In this document: one piece after another, positions 18,447 to 27,180 of the stretch
Layout of the letters: each line of letters opens with the position of its first letter
Position numbering within the stretch: the stretch's first letter is position 1
From: an uncultured Clostridium sp.
Lineage (GTDB): Bacteria > Bacillota_A > Clostridia > TANB77 > CAG-508
NCBI GenBank assembly: GCA_948466265.1
Contig: CAOJZU010000015.1
Location: 1 to 35,547 of the forward strand
Direction: 5' to 3'
Length of the DNA: 35,547 bases
Program-made: the position numbers and the translations under genes
Notes under the pieces: model-generated
Seen by the model: only the letters and a program-made list of their open reading frames with translations
Told to the model about the DNA's origin: nothing
Database searches by the model: none

Positions 18447-18854
18447 ATGAGTAGAGCACAGGAACTAAGACAAAGGATGTATAAGAGAAATGTCACTGGA
18501 GAAGAAGAAACGACAGACATAGGGCAGAAGTTATATGACCATGTATGTGATGTGGTTGATGCTGTAAGCTGTAATACTATCATAAAAGATAGTATGCAGG
18601 TTAAGCTTAAAAGAGGTATACTTCCGGGGGCAGATAACAGATATTTAGAGACAACGACAATACCCAGAGTAAAAGGTGAAATGAAAACAAGGGCAGGCAA
18701 AGTAGTTGAGACATTTAGCCGTAATATGGAATTTCATAAATCCGAAGCATACGATGAAATGAAGAAGTGCTTTGAAGGAGAAGAAGGGTATGATGTAGCT
18801 ATTGATGGGGCTGTTGCAACAGTGACAGTCACGATTCCGAAGGCTGAAGGGTAA
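18447..18854 (+). CDS. Orphan 135-residue protein
   Basis: I do not recognise the family. The protein is soluble, with a basic N-terminus (residues 1-17), a helical part (about 20-60) and a C-terminal part ending in a beta-like Val/Thr-rich stretch (GAVATVTVTIPKAEG). The ATG follows AAAGGAGGACTATC. It has no CGG codon, so unlike other orphan genes it needs no special decoding. Control seems to lie in its structured leader. Its single-gene unit has its own promoter and terminator. Codon use is less AT-rich than that of the pur genes around it. Confidence 0.75.
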   Translation: MSRAQELRQRMYKRNVTGEEETTDIGQKLYDHVCDVVDAVSCNTIIKDSMQVKLKRGILPGADNRYLETTTIPRVKGEMKTRAGKVVETFSRNMEFHKSEAYDEMKKCFEGEEGYDVAIDGAVATVTVTIPKAEG

Positions 18855-18869
18855 AAAGGTGCTCACAAA

Positions 18870-18913
18870 AAAGCCCTCATAGAACTGATTTTATCAAGTT
18901 CTATGAGGGCTTT
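18870..18913. terminator. Bidirectional terminator between gene 18447 and purC
   Basis: A 17-bp stem AAAGCCCTCATAGAACT / AGTTCTATGAGGGCTTT (18870-18886, 18897-18913) has A/T-rich flanks on both sides. It serves the orphan gene and the convergent purC. Confidence 0.9.
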
Positions 18914-18920
18914 ATCATAT

Positions 18921-19770
18921 TTAAAATTTCTTTCCAGTTAATTTCTCATATGCTCCTATGTATTTTTCTCTTGTTGTATTTACTACATCTTCAGGAATAG
19001 GAGTAGGATTTGCTGGGTCCCAGTTATTTGAAGTTAACCAATCACGCATATATTGTTTATCAAAACTTTTTTGAGAACGTCCGAACTTCATAATCTTCAA
19101 GTGGCCAAAATCTACTAGAGTCAGGTGTTAAAACTTCGTCTGCTAATACTAGGTTGCCGTTTTCATCTAATCCAAATTCAAATTTTGTATCAGCAATTAT
19201 TATACCTTTTGCTCTAGCATAATCTGCACATTTTGAATAAATTTCTATTGTTTTAGCTTTAACAGATTCTGCTAAATCCTTTCCAATCAAATCACATACT
19301 TCTTCAAAGCTAATATTCATATCATGTCCTTCTTCAGCTTTTGTTGTTGGTGTAAATATAGGTTCAGGAAGTTTCTCTGATTCTTTTAAACCATCTGGAA
19401 GTTTTATACCGCAAACTGTACCATCTTGTTTATAACTTTTCCAACCAGAACCTGTGATATATCCTCTTACGATACATTCGATAGGTAGCATTTTTAGTTT
19501 TTTAACTAACATACTTCTATCTCTAAATTCTTCTTTCTTAAATTCTTCAGGAAATTCTTCAAACTTTGTTGTAATTATATGATTTGGAATGATATCTTTT
19601 ACATAGTCAAACCAAAATTCAGAAATCTTATTTAATACTTTTCCTTTGTCAGTTACCATTACAGGTAAAATCACGTCATATGCTGATATTCTGTCAGATA
19701 CAACCATCATAAGACGGTTTTCATCTACTTCATAAATCTCACGAACTTTTCCACTACTAATTTTTTTCAT
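18921..19770 (-). CDS. purC: SAICAR synthetase, interrupted by one CGG +1 site
   Basis: PurC couples CAIR to aspartate with ATP in purine synthesis. The 282 residues represent the longer PurC form. It begins 'KISSGKVREIYEVDENRLMMVVSDRISAYDVILP' (ATP-binding hallmarks), followed by 'ECIVRGYITGSGWKSY' and 'ADTKFEFGLDENGNLVLADEVLTPDSSRFWP'. An extra C at 19083 precedes Gly230. Skipping it restores '[20 protein letters not shown]' and the C-terminus through 'YEKLTGKKF'. The preceding codon is GTT. The last gene of the purN-purE-purC operon, it starts 18 nt after purE. Confidence 0.95.
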
Positions 19771-19787
19771 TTTAAATTCTCCTTTTA

Positions 19788-20310
19788 TTACATTTGCTTT
19801 ATATATTCTTCATAACCAATACTTTGAAGCTTCTCATTTTTTGCTAAAACAGCTTCATTCATACTTGCTTTGTAATCACATATTTTTTTATAGATATCTT
19901 CATTACTTGTGCTTAGGATTGTTGCAGCAAGTATACCTGCATTTTTAGCACCATTAATTGTTACAGTTGCAACAGGTATTCCTGATGGCATTTGAACTAT
20001 TGAATATAAAGAGTCTAAACCATTTAAAGTTTTAGACATTATTGGAACACCAATAACAGGGCAAGGAACTTGAGCTGCAAAAACACCAGGTAAGTGAGCA
20101 GCACCGACCTGCACCTGCAATAATAACTTTAACTTTTCTGTTTTTAAGACTTTTTGCATAATTTGCCGAAGCTTCTGGACATCTATGTACAGATAAAACT
20201 GTTATTTCATAAGAAATTCCCATATCGTCTAGAAATTTTGCAGCATCTTTCATAATAGGTAAATCAGAGTCACTTCCCATTACAATTGCAACATCAACAT
20301 TTTTTTCCAT
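19788..20310 (-). CDS. purE: N5-CAIR mutase PurE, interrupted by one CGG +1 site
   Basis: PurE moves the carboxyl group of N5-CAIR to give CAIR. The 173 residues match the class I length. '[25 protein letters not shown]' carries the catalytic-site GSDSD. 'LSVHRCPE' replaces the usual SAHRTP, a small departure. An extra C at 20106 precedes Gly69 in '[13 protein letters not shown]', one of the most conserved stretches of the enzyme; skipping it restores the frame. The preceding codon is GGT. The start follows AAGGAGGTTTTT. Middle gene of the operon, just upstream of purC; no purK is visible. Confidence 0.95.
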
Positions 20311-20367
20311 AAAAACCTCCTTAATTTTAAATGTGCCAAATGTCTACGTCCCTGTTGGCACAAAATT

Positions 20368-20940
20368 TTAGCTGAAATTTTTAACAAAAGATTTTAAAGC
20401 TTCGACTAGTTGTATTTTTTCAGCATTTTGAACACGAGCAGATAAGTCTTCTGGCGTATCACCTTTCATGACTTTTACTCTTGTTTGCATTATTGTTGGA
20501 CCTCTATCATATTCGGAATTAACATAGTGAAGTGTTACTCCGCTATATTCTTCTTTTGCTTCAATTACAGCCCTATGCACATTCATACCATACATTCCTT
20601 TTCCACCATATTTTGGAAGTAGGGATGGATGAGTATTTATTATTGTATATTTTGAAAGCATATTTTTTCCAATAAGTTTTAGGTAACCAGCAAGAACAAT
20701 TAAATTAACATCTATTTTAGATAAAACATTACATATTTCTTCATCCATTTTTTCAGGTTCTTTTTCTTGTATTACATAAGTTGGGACTTTAGCTTTTTTA
20801 GCTCTTTCAAGCGCAAATGCTTTTGGGTTATTTGAGACAACAAGAGAAATATTTGCCTCTAATTTTTTTTCTTTGATAGCATCAATAATACTTTGAAGTG
20901 TAGTACCATTTCCTGATGCAAATACTACTAAATTGTACAT
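20368..20940 (-). CDS. purN: Phosphoribosylglycinamide formyltransferase
   Basis: PurN transfers a formyl group from 10-formyl-tetrahydrofolate to GAR. The 190 residues are normal. 'VVFASGNGTTLQSIIDAI' (phosphate loop) is at about 5-22. The catalytic Asn-His-Asp set is visible in 'INTHPSLLPKYGGKGMYG' (about 106-123) and in 'YDRGPTIMQ' (about 144-152). First gene of purN-purE-purC; no in-frame CGG. The start follows GAGGTCTTT, a weaker ribosome site. Confidence 0.96.
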   Translation of the reverse strand: MYNLVVFASGNGTTLQSIIDAIKEKKLEANISLVVSNNPKAFALERAKKAKVPTYVIQEKEPEKMDEEICNVLSKIDVNLIVLAGYLKLIGKNMLSKYTIINTHPSLLPKYGGKGMYGMNVHRAVIEAKEEYSGVTLHYVNSEYDRGPTIMQTRVKVMKGDTPEDLSARVQNAEKIQLVEALKSFVKNFS

Positions 20941-21032
20941 AAAGACCTCGATTCTTTTTAAGTTATATATCTAAATTAAAATTACAAAAAAACTTAAATT
21001 TAAACAAAAAAAGATTTTTTGTTACAAAATAA

Positions 21033-21061
21033 ATTATAATACGGAAAGTAAGAAAAGTCAA
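21033..21061 (-). promoter_or_regulatory. purNEC promoter
   Basis: On the minus strand TTGACT (21061-21056) and TATAAT (21038-21033) are 17 bp apart. The leader of about 85 nt is very A/T-rich. I see no purine riboswitch or PurR box. Confidence 0.75.
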
Positions 21062-21099
21062 TTAAAAAAACGTATGAAAAATTTGAATAAAATCACTAT

Positions 21100-21138
21100 A
21101 AAATGAGACATGCTTTTTTATAAAACATGTCTCATTTT
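21100..21138 (-). terminator. Terminator of the metallopeptidase gene
   Basis: A 13-bp stem AAAATGAGACATG / CATGTCTCATTTT with an A/T loop lies 15 nt after the minus-strand stop. The minus-strand tail is TATAG rather than a clean T-run; the plus side has a T-run, so it may also act in that direction. Confidence 0.65.
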
Positions 21139-21152
21139 ATAATTTTTTTGTC

Positions 21153-22254
21153 TTAATTAAAATCTCTTTCTGAGCTATTAACAGCTTCTTTATTAAAGTT
21201 AAATAATAATTTTAGTTTTTGAATTAATCTTGAAATAAAGCTTGGCTTTAGAACGGTTAAAGCTGTAATTTTCAAAGGGTCGAATTCATATCTTTTTTCA
21301 AGTTCTTCCATTTTATTTATATAATATTCGTTATAAAAATTATCGCTTCCGTGAAGTACCAACTAAATTTTTAAACAAGTACAATTTGTTTCTATAATTT
21401 TCTATGGCTCTTCCGAGTGTATGTTAAATTTATAGAATTATCAAAATAACTTGTAAGTATTGTCTTTTGTGTTTCTAAAAATAAATTTTTAATCTCAGAT
21501 TTTTTTATATCTATTTCTTTTGATATTTTTTTAACAAAATTTTCATCTATATTAACGTTATCCAAAGAAGAAAATAAACCTTCTAAATCTCCTTGAGAAT
21601 CTATTAGTAAGTCAATATTTTTTTGTATTTTATAAAATTCTTTTTCAGATGTTAGTGAAATATACATATCTCTAAAAGTATTATTGGAATGAATTGTGCT
21701 GTCAAATAATACATCTTCACCTATAACATAAGCCATTTGATTGACTAATGCACATTCTAAAGGATAGTACATAGGAGTATTACTTTGCAAGTTTATATCA
21801 AAATATTTTACATTTTCATAAGAAAGATTTAATGCCTTGGCAGCCATAAGCTGAACAGCAGCTTCATTTAAACCGAACACCTGGAAGATTTGAACCGCTA
21901 TAATCACAAAGTCCAAGTCTTACGATATTTCCCGATTTGTCACGTTTTTCTTGTAAATAATGTATGCACTCATGAACTGCAACGTCTGTTAAGTTATTTA
22001 TATCTAAGTTGCAATCAAAATAAATTGAATTATTTTTATAAAAATATTTGGCTGAAATACCGATTTGGGAGCTTAGCAAAATACATATTGAGTCTAGAAA
22101 GCTTCATAAAAAGGTCATTTGAATTTAAATTAAGATTAGGAAAGCCTTTTGATAAAACACCTGCAATATTTTTTGCTAAAGAATTTATGGCAAGTGTGTC
22201 TAATGGCTTTATTATTTCAATTCCTTCCTTTTTTAAAATCTTCTCAATACTCAA
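21153..22254 (-). CDS. Predicted zinc metallopeptidase, interrupted by four CGG +1 sites
   Basis: After skipping extra C bases at 22062, 21875, 21415 and 21351 (before Gly65, Gly127, Gly280 and Gly301) the gene encodes one 365-residue protein. It has a zincin motif 'VAVHECIHYLQEK' (HEXXH at 94-98) and a probable third ligand in 'GLNEAAVQLMA' (Glu130), a gluzincin layout. The Gly127 shift site is three residues before that Glu. The rest is alpha-helical without a clear signal peptide. The TTG start at 22254 is chosen because AAAGGAGG precedes it; an upstream TTG at 22296 lies before the ribosome site. It is similar in style to uncharacterised clostridial HEXXH proteins; the substrate is unknown. 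Preceding codons: AAT, GTT, ACT, TCA. Confidence 0.75.
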
Positions 22255-22272
22255 AGCGTATTTTCCTCCTTT

Positions 22273-22294
22273 GTATAATACTTGTCTATTATAC
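22273..22294 (-). promoter_or_regulatory. Palindrome over the metallopeptidase -10 box
   Basis: A perfect 8-bp inverted repeat GTATAATA / TATTATAC with a 6-nt centre (22273-22294) overlaps the minus-strand TATAAT (22293-22288) and ends next to the ribosome site. It could be a repressor operator. No consensus -35 is visible. Confidence 0.45.
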
Positions 22295-22377
22295 AATAGG
22301 AACTTTACATGTGGGTTACAATCACATTACATTTTCGTTACAAAACAAGGCGATGTCGCATATTTAATAGTATTTCA

Positions 22378-22406
22378 TTGAAAAAATAGATGTATTATGT
22401 TATTAT
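22378..22406 (+). promoter_or_regulatory. Promoter of the glycerophosphodiesterase gene
   Basis: TTGAAA (22378-22383) and TATTAT (22401-22406) are 17 bp apart, 34 nt before the start. Confidence 0.65.
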
Positions 22407-22440
22407 TTAAATAAATGATTAAATAAAAGGAGAAATATAT

Positions 22441-23166
22441 ATGTTTGTAAATTATGCACATAGAGGGGCATCTCAATATGCACCAGAAAATACGATGTCA
22501 GCATTTAGAAAGGCGTTAGAATTAAAAGCTACAGGAATAGAATTAGATTTACAAAGAACAAAAGATAGAAAGATAGTTATATTCCATGATAAACAAATAA
22601 ATAGAGTATCAAATGGCGCTGGAAATTTATCTGACTACACATATAATGAATTATTAAATTTTGATTTCGGAAGTTGGTTTGATGATAAATATAAAGGCGA
22701 AAAAATTGTACTATTTGAAAACTTTGCAAAAGAATTTTTCCAAAAAGATTTAACTTTTGCCATAGAGTTAAAATCAGAGAATATAGAAAGGCAGACTTTA
22801 GAAATAATTAATAAATATAAAGTACATGATAATATTTATATAACTTCTTTTGATTATAATATATTAGAAGAAATAAGAAAAATTGATTCAAAAATAAAAA
22901 TATCTTGGCTCATAAAAGAAAATATAAATGAAAGTAATATAAGAAAATTATTAAAGATAAAGGGAAATCAAATTTGTCCGAAATCTGATAGCATTTCAAA
23001 AGAAGATATAGAAATTGCACATAGAAATGGACTTGAGGTAAGACTTTGGGGAGTGACAAATGAAAAGATTATGGAAGCTGTATATAATTTAGATACTGAA
23101 GGAATGACAGTTAATTTCCCAGATAAGCTAAATAAATTATTAAATAAAAATAAAAATGATTTATAA
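22441..23166 (+). CDS. ugpQ: Glycerophosphodiester phosphodiesterase
   Basis: The family hydrolyses glycerophosphodiesters from lipid turnover to glycerol-3-phosphate and an alcohol. The 241 residues show the full TIM-barrel signature: 'HRGASQYAPENTMSAFRKAL' (catalytic His and metal Glu, about 7-26), 'GIELDLQRTKDRKIVIFHD' (metal ligands and second His, about 33-51), 'FAIELKSEN' near 106-114 and 'RLWGVTNE' near 201-208. No signal peptide, so cytoplasmic. The start follows AAAAGGAGAAATATAT. A monocistronic gene with its own promoter and terminator; no CGG. Confidence 0.9.
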   Translation: MFVNYAHRGASQYAPENTMSAFRKALELKATGIELDLQRTKDRKIVIFHDKQINRVSNGAGNLSDYTYNELLNFDFGSWFDDKYKGEKIVLFENFAKEFFQKDLTFAIELKSENIERQTLEIINKYKVHDNIYITSFDYNILEEIRKIDSKIKISWLIKENINESNIRKLLKIKGNQICPKSDSISKEDIEIAHRNGLEVRLWGVTNEKIMEAVYNLDTEGMTVNFPDKLNKLLNKNKNDL

Positions 23167-23186
23167 CATTAAATAATATAGTTATG

Positions 23187-23232
23187 AAAAATCTCACACA
23201 TTTAGGTTTAAATCCAAATGTGTGAGATTTTT
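23187..23232. terminator. Terminator between ugpQ and convergent leuS
   Basis: The 16-bp stem AAAATCTCACACATTT / AAATGTGTGAGATTTT is followed by T residues. It lies between two convergent genes and probably serves both. Confidence 0.9.
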
Positions 23233-23235
23233 ATC

Positions 23236-25652
23236 CTATTTCACAACAATATTATAAATCTTATTCTTTACATATATTTCTTTTACAATTTGCTTTCCAT
23301 CTAATGAGTTTTTAATTTTCTCATGAACGAGCTCTTTAACTTTTTCTTCATCTTCATCTACTGAAATATTAACAGTTCCTTTTAGTTTTCCGGTTTACTT
23401 GAATTGGAAGTTCTATTTCATCGTCTTTAGTTTTCGCTTCGTCATATGCAGGCCAAGAACTTTCTGCAACCTGTTTATTGTTTCCGATTCTCTTAAATAA
23501 TTCTTCTGTAATATGTGGAGCAATTGGGTTTAAAAGAATTAAGAATGTATTAAATTCAGCAGTATTAATTCTTTTTAACCTATAAAATTCGTTTACCATA
23601 GTCATAAATGTAGCAACAGCAGTATTAAATTTCATTTCTTCATAGTCAGAAGAAACTTTTTTTATAGCCTTATGCATCATTTTTTCAAAGTCTTTAGAAT
23701 ATTCATCTCCTGGAACAAGAATTTCAGTCAAATTCCAAACTCTATCTAAGAATTTAGCACATCCACGTAAACTTTCCATAGACCAAGGAGTAGATTGGTC
23801 AAAAGGACCAATAAACATTTCATAAGTTCTAAATGCGTCTGCACCAAACTCTGCAACTATTTCGTCAGGGTTTACAACATTACCTTTTGATTTAGACATC
23901 TTTTCTCCATTATTTCCGAAGTATCATTCCATGAGAAGTACGTTTTGCATATGGCTCTTTTGTAGAAACTATGCCAATATCATATAAGAATTTATGCCAA
24001 AATCTTGAGTAAAGAAGGTGAAGTGTTGTATGTTCCATACCACCATTATACCAGTCAATAGGTCCCCAATAATCAAGCGCTTCTTTTGCTGCCAAAGCGT
24101 TATCATTATGTGGATCCATATAACGTAAGAAATACCAAGAAGAACCAGCCCATTGAGGCATTGTGTCAGTTTCACGTTTAGCAGGCTTTCCACAGTGAGG
24201 ACATGTTGTTTCAATCCAATCAGTTAATTTTGCAAGTGGAGATTCGCCGTCTTCTCCAGGTAAAAATTCTTTAACTTCAGGAAGTCTTAAAGGTAAATCT
24301 TTTTCATTTAGTGGAACCCAACCACATTCTTCACAGTAAACCATAGGAATAGGTTCGCCCCAATATCTTTGTCTTGAAAATACCCAGTCTCTTAATTTAT
24401 AATTTACTTTTTTCTCTCCGATTAATTTTTCTTCTAAGTACTTTATAACAGCTGAAATTGCAGTCTTTACATCCATTCCATTTATAAAGCCTGAATTTAT
24501 AAGAATTCCATTATCTGTATCAATATAAGGTTCTGTTTCTACTGATACATTATTTTCTTTATTTGTAATAACTTGTTTTATAGGAAGATTGAACTTTTTA
24601 GCAAATTCATAATCTCTTGTATCATGAGCGGGAACAGCCATAATTGCTCCTGTACCATATGTTATAAGTACATAGTCTGATACCCAAATAGGAATAGTTT
24701 CATTTGTTAAAGGATTTATAGCTTTTATTCCTTGTATTTCTACACCTGTTTTTTCTTTTGAAAGCTCAGTTCTTTCAAAATCAGATTTTTTAGAAGCTTG
24801 TAATTTATATTCTTCTACTTCATCTATATTAGTTATTTTTTCTCTTAATTCATTTAAGATTGGGTGCTCAGGAGAAACTACCATGTATGTTGCACCAAAC
24901 ATTGTATCAGGTCTTGTTGTATATATAAGAAGGTTTTTATCTGTACCTTCAATTTTGAAATTAACATTAGCACCTTCACTTCTACCAATCCAGTTTCTTT
25001 GTTGAATTTTAATTTTTTCTAGATAGTCTATATCGTCTAAGTCAGAAATTAATCTTTCAGCATATTCAGTAATCTTAAGCATCCATTGGCTCTTTTCTTT
25101 TTGGATAACTTCTCCGCCACATCTTTCACAAACGCCATTTACAACTTCTTCGTTTGCAAGACCAACTTTACAACTTGTGCAATAATTTATTGGCATAGTA
25201 GCTTTGTAAGCAAGTCCATGTTTGAATAACTGAGTAAATATCCACTGAGTCCATTTATAATAATTAGGATCAGTAGTATTTACTTCTCTTGACCAATCAA
25301 AAGAAAAACCTATTGACTTAAGCTGTTCTCTAAAATGATTTATATTTTGCTCTGTGACTAATCTTGGGTGAATATTATTTTTAATTGCATAGTTTTCAGC
25401 AGGAAGACCAAACGCATCAAAACCGATAGGGTAAAGTACATTGTATCCTTCTAATCTTTTCTTTCTTGCTATGGCGTCAAGTGCTGTATAGCTTCTAGGG
25501 TGACCAACATGTAGACCTTGCCCAGAAGGATAAGGAAATTCGATTAAGCCATACCATTTCTTTAATGTATAGTCATTTTTTGCATTAAAGGTTCCTTCAT
25601 TTTCCCATTTTGCTTGCCATTTTTTTTCTACTTCTTTAAAATTATAAGCCAT
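23236..25652 (-). CDS. leuS: Leucyl-tRNA synthetase, interrupted by two CGG +1 sites
   Basis: LeuRS charges tRNA-Leu and edits mischarged tRNA. Class I signature 'HVGH' appears in '[18 protein letters not shown]' (about residue 45). The zinc-finger cysteines '[23 protein letters not shown]', the editing-domain '[12 protein letters not shown]' and the 'KMSKS' loop (584-588) are present. Extra C bases at 23918 and 23392 precede Gly579 and Gly754. Skipping both gives 804 residues, the usual length. The first site is five residues before KMSKS, so without the shift the enzyme loses its catalytic loop and tRNA-binding domains. Preceding codons are CTT and AAC. An essential gene cannot be a simple pseudogene, which makes this the strongest single case for functional shifting. 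Confidence 0.96.
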
Positions 25653-25753
25653 AATTACTCTCTCCTAAATTAAAAAATTATATCTATTATATAATAAAAA
25701 CCTAAAAAGATAAAGGGCTAAATTGAAAAATATGAAAATTTTGTGCATAAAGA

Positions 25754-25779
25754 TAGAGTGTGCAATTACAGTACACACT
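25754..25779 (-). terminator. Terminator of the DUF2000 gene
   Basis: On the minus strand the stem GAGTGTGTACTG / CAATTGCACACTC-type pairing (core GAGTGTG / CACACTC) is followed by TATCTTT, about 50 nt after the stop. T-run is modest. Confidence 0.55.
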
Positions 25780-25830
25780 CTTAAGTATATAATTCATAAT
25801 GTTTAAAGTTATTGTTTACTTAGATAGCCA

Positions 25831-26259
25831 TTAATCAATTCTCCACAATTGAAATTTGCCAGTAATTTCGTCTACATCTTTAGTATTTCCATAAATAACT
25901 GCACCCAAATATTCTAATTTGTCATTTTCTTTTGAACTAATTGATGATACTAACTCATTATCAGTTCTAGTATCTAGCATATCCTTAGGATAATCTGCGA
26001 CTAGTAAATTTGGATTGCTTTTTGCTATATCTATAGTTGTTTTAAGTTTTCCAGCTTTTACTTTAGTTATTATAAATGGAAATTTACTAATTCCTAAGTG
26101 ATTTATTCCAGATTTATCAGTTATAATTGGTTTTCCCATAATTTCTGTATCTGAGTATTTTCCAATGGATATGGCAAGGTGCCCAATAACATTTAATGCG
26201 ATAGCTGGTTCAACATTTGAAGCTATAATTCCTACAATTTTTTTATCTTCGTAATTCAT
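25831..26259 (-). CDS. DUF2000 family protein
   Basis: The 142-residue protein matches the pattern of the DUF2000 family: 'KIVGIIASNVEPAIALNVIGHLAISIGKY' at the N-terminus, 'HLGISKFPFIITKVKAG' in the middle and 'LEYLGAVIYGNTKDVDEITGKFQLW' at the end. The family's function is not established; its fold has been linked to peptidyl-tRNA hydrolase 2, from memory. The start follows AAGGGAGAGTAATATT. It is probably co-transcribed with the 31-codon frame just upstream. No CGG codon. Confidence 0.75.
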   Translation of the reverse strand: MNYEDKKIVGIIASNVEPAIALNVIGHLAISIGKYSDTEIMGKPIITDKSGINHLGISKFPFIITKVKAGKLKTTIDIAKSNPNLLVADYPKDMLDTRTDNELVSSISSKENDKLEYLGAVIYGNTKDVDEITGKFQLWRID

Positions 26260-26277
26260 AATATTACTCTCCCTTAT

Positions 26278-26373
26278 TTAATAAATTTTAAACAAAGGAG
26301 ATAAAACATTTTCAAGCACTTCTATTTTTGCCCATAATTCTCCACCATGCATTTTTCTTGGATACTTAAGCAT
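26278..26373 (-). CDS. 31-residue small protein upstream of DUF2000
   Basis: A short frame from ATG 26373 (MLKYPRKMHGGELWAKIEVL...) follows GGGGGAATATA and ends 19 nt before the DUF2000 start. It could be a small protein, a leader peptide, or the N-terminal remnant of a longer gene. The composition is protein-like (Trp, Pro, amphipathic helix). No function can be assigned. Confidence 0.4.
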   Translation of the reverse strand: MLKYPRKMHGGELWAKIEVLENVLSPLFKIY

Positions 26374-26463
26374 TATATTCCCCCAATTAATATATTTAAA
26401 TTTATAATAAATATTATATCATAAATTTTAGATATTTCTATACTTTTACTTAATATTATAGTA

Positions 26464-26510
26464 TAAAAAAAGAAACCTCTTTCGAGGAAAAGAATAATTT
26501 CTTTTTTAGG
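26464..26510 (-). terminator. Terminator of the zinc-finger orphan
   Basis: On the minus strand CCTC GAAA GAGG is flanked by A/T pairing and followed by TTTCTTTTTTT, just after the stop of the 26516-26989 gene. Confidence 0.8.
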
Positions 26511-26515
26511 ATAGG

Positions 26516-26989
26516 CTAATCATTATTTTTATGCCACTCTTCCCAGCATTTTTCTTTGCTATAATACCAAAGACATCCACTAAGAGATTTACCATTTTCA
26601 CAACGACTGCAAGGTGCGTTTTCAGTATGAGAAGTATCTTCAAGGCAATATTCTGCAGGACAATACATTTCTTCCATAGGAGCTGGATTAACGCCATCTT
26701 TCCATTCCGTATAAGAACATCCATACTGTGAGAAATGAAACACTCTGCCATCTGCTGTTACATAGTCCTCATCAGCAGTAAAATAAACACCATGCTTGGA
26801 TGCACATATAGGAAATACACGATTTACTCCTTTCATTTCCTTACGCCCTTCAAATTCTGTGTATGTGAACTCAGTTTTACCTGTTCCCATACAATCACGG
26901 CATACAACTGCTGCTCCATGAAATTCTTTTTGCGTTTGAAGACCTGTACCACAACAAGTCTTGCATTCAATTATAATTGTCCGTTCCAT
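26516..26989 (-). CDS. Cysteine-rich orphan with DnaJ-type zinc motifs and CGG gate at codon 3
   Basis: The 157-residue protein carries two CXXCXGXG motifs (CKTCCGTG near residue 9 and CRDCMGTG near 32), as in the DnaJ zinc domain, followed by a region with 'VYFTADEDYVTADGRVFHFSQYGCSYTEW' and a C-terminal set of cysteines (CPAEYCLED, CSRCENG). It is not a full DnaJ: there is no J domain. The ATG at 26989 follows AAGGAGAC. Its only CGG is codon 3 (MERTII). A +1 slip there gives C GGA CAA TTA TAA, ending after 5 residues. Composition is less AT-rich than its neighbours. Single-gene unit with its own promoter and terminator; function unknown. Confidence 0.75.
   Translation of the reverse strand: MERTIIIECKTCCGTGLQTQKEFHGAAVVCRDCMGTGKTEFTYTEFEGRKEMKGVNRVFPICASKHGVYFTADEDYVTADGRVFHFSQYGCSYTEWKDGVNPAPMEEMYCPAEYCLEDTSHTENAPCSRCENGKSLSGCLWYYSKEKCWEEWHKNND
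26971..26983 (-). promoter_or_regulatory. CGG gate: +1 stop three codons after GGA
   Basis: On the minus strand CGGACAATTATAA starts at codon 3 of the zinc-finger orphan. In frame it reads Arg-Thr-Ile-Ile; after +1 it reads GGA CAA TTA TAA. It is the only CGG in this gene. Confidence 0.5.
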
Positions 26990-27092
26990 AATGTCTCCTT
27001 ATCCTTTTAGCATATCACATAAAACACATATGATATTTACTAAAGTCTGTGTACATTTATTGTATTTCGCTGTACCCACGAATGATGTATAT

Positions 27093-27121
27093 AATATACC
27101 ATAGTTTACAGAAAATTTCAA
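27093..27121 (-). promoter_or_regulatory. Promoter of the zinc-finger orphan
   Basis: On the minus strand TTGAAA (27121-27116) and TATATT (27098-27093) are 17 bp apart. The leader is about 100 nt with an ATATCA / TGATAT repeat. It diverges from the rsmA promoter. Confidence 0.6.
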
Positions 27122-27133
27122 TAATATTGAGAA

Positions 27134-27162
27134 TTGAAAAATGTAAAAATTTATGTTAAAAT
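27134..27162 (+). promoter_or_regulatory. rsmA promoter
   Basis: TTGAAA (27134-27139) and TAAAAT (27157-27162) are 17 bp apart, 18 nt before the start codon. Confidence 0.7.
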
Positions 27163-27180
27163 CTAAAGCAGAGGTGTTTT

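Noticed and set aside
21890..22381. Plus-strand frame of 163 codons opposite the metallopeptidase.
   Set aside because: It has no ribosome site, lies antisense to the HEXXH coding region and promoter, and its translation shows no domain pattern.
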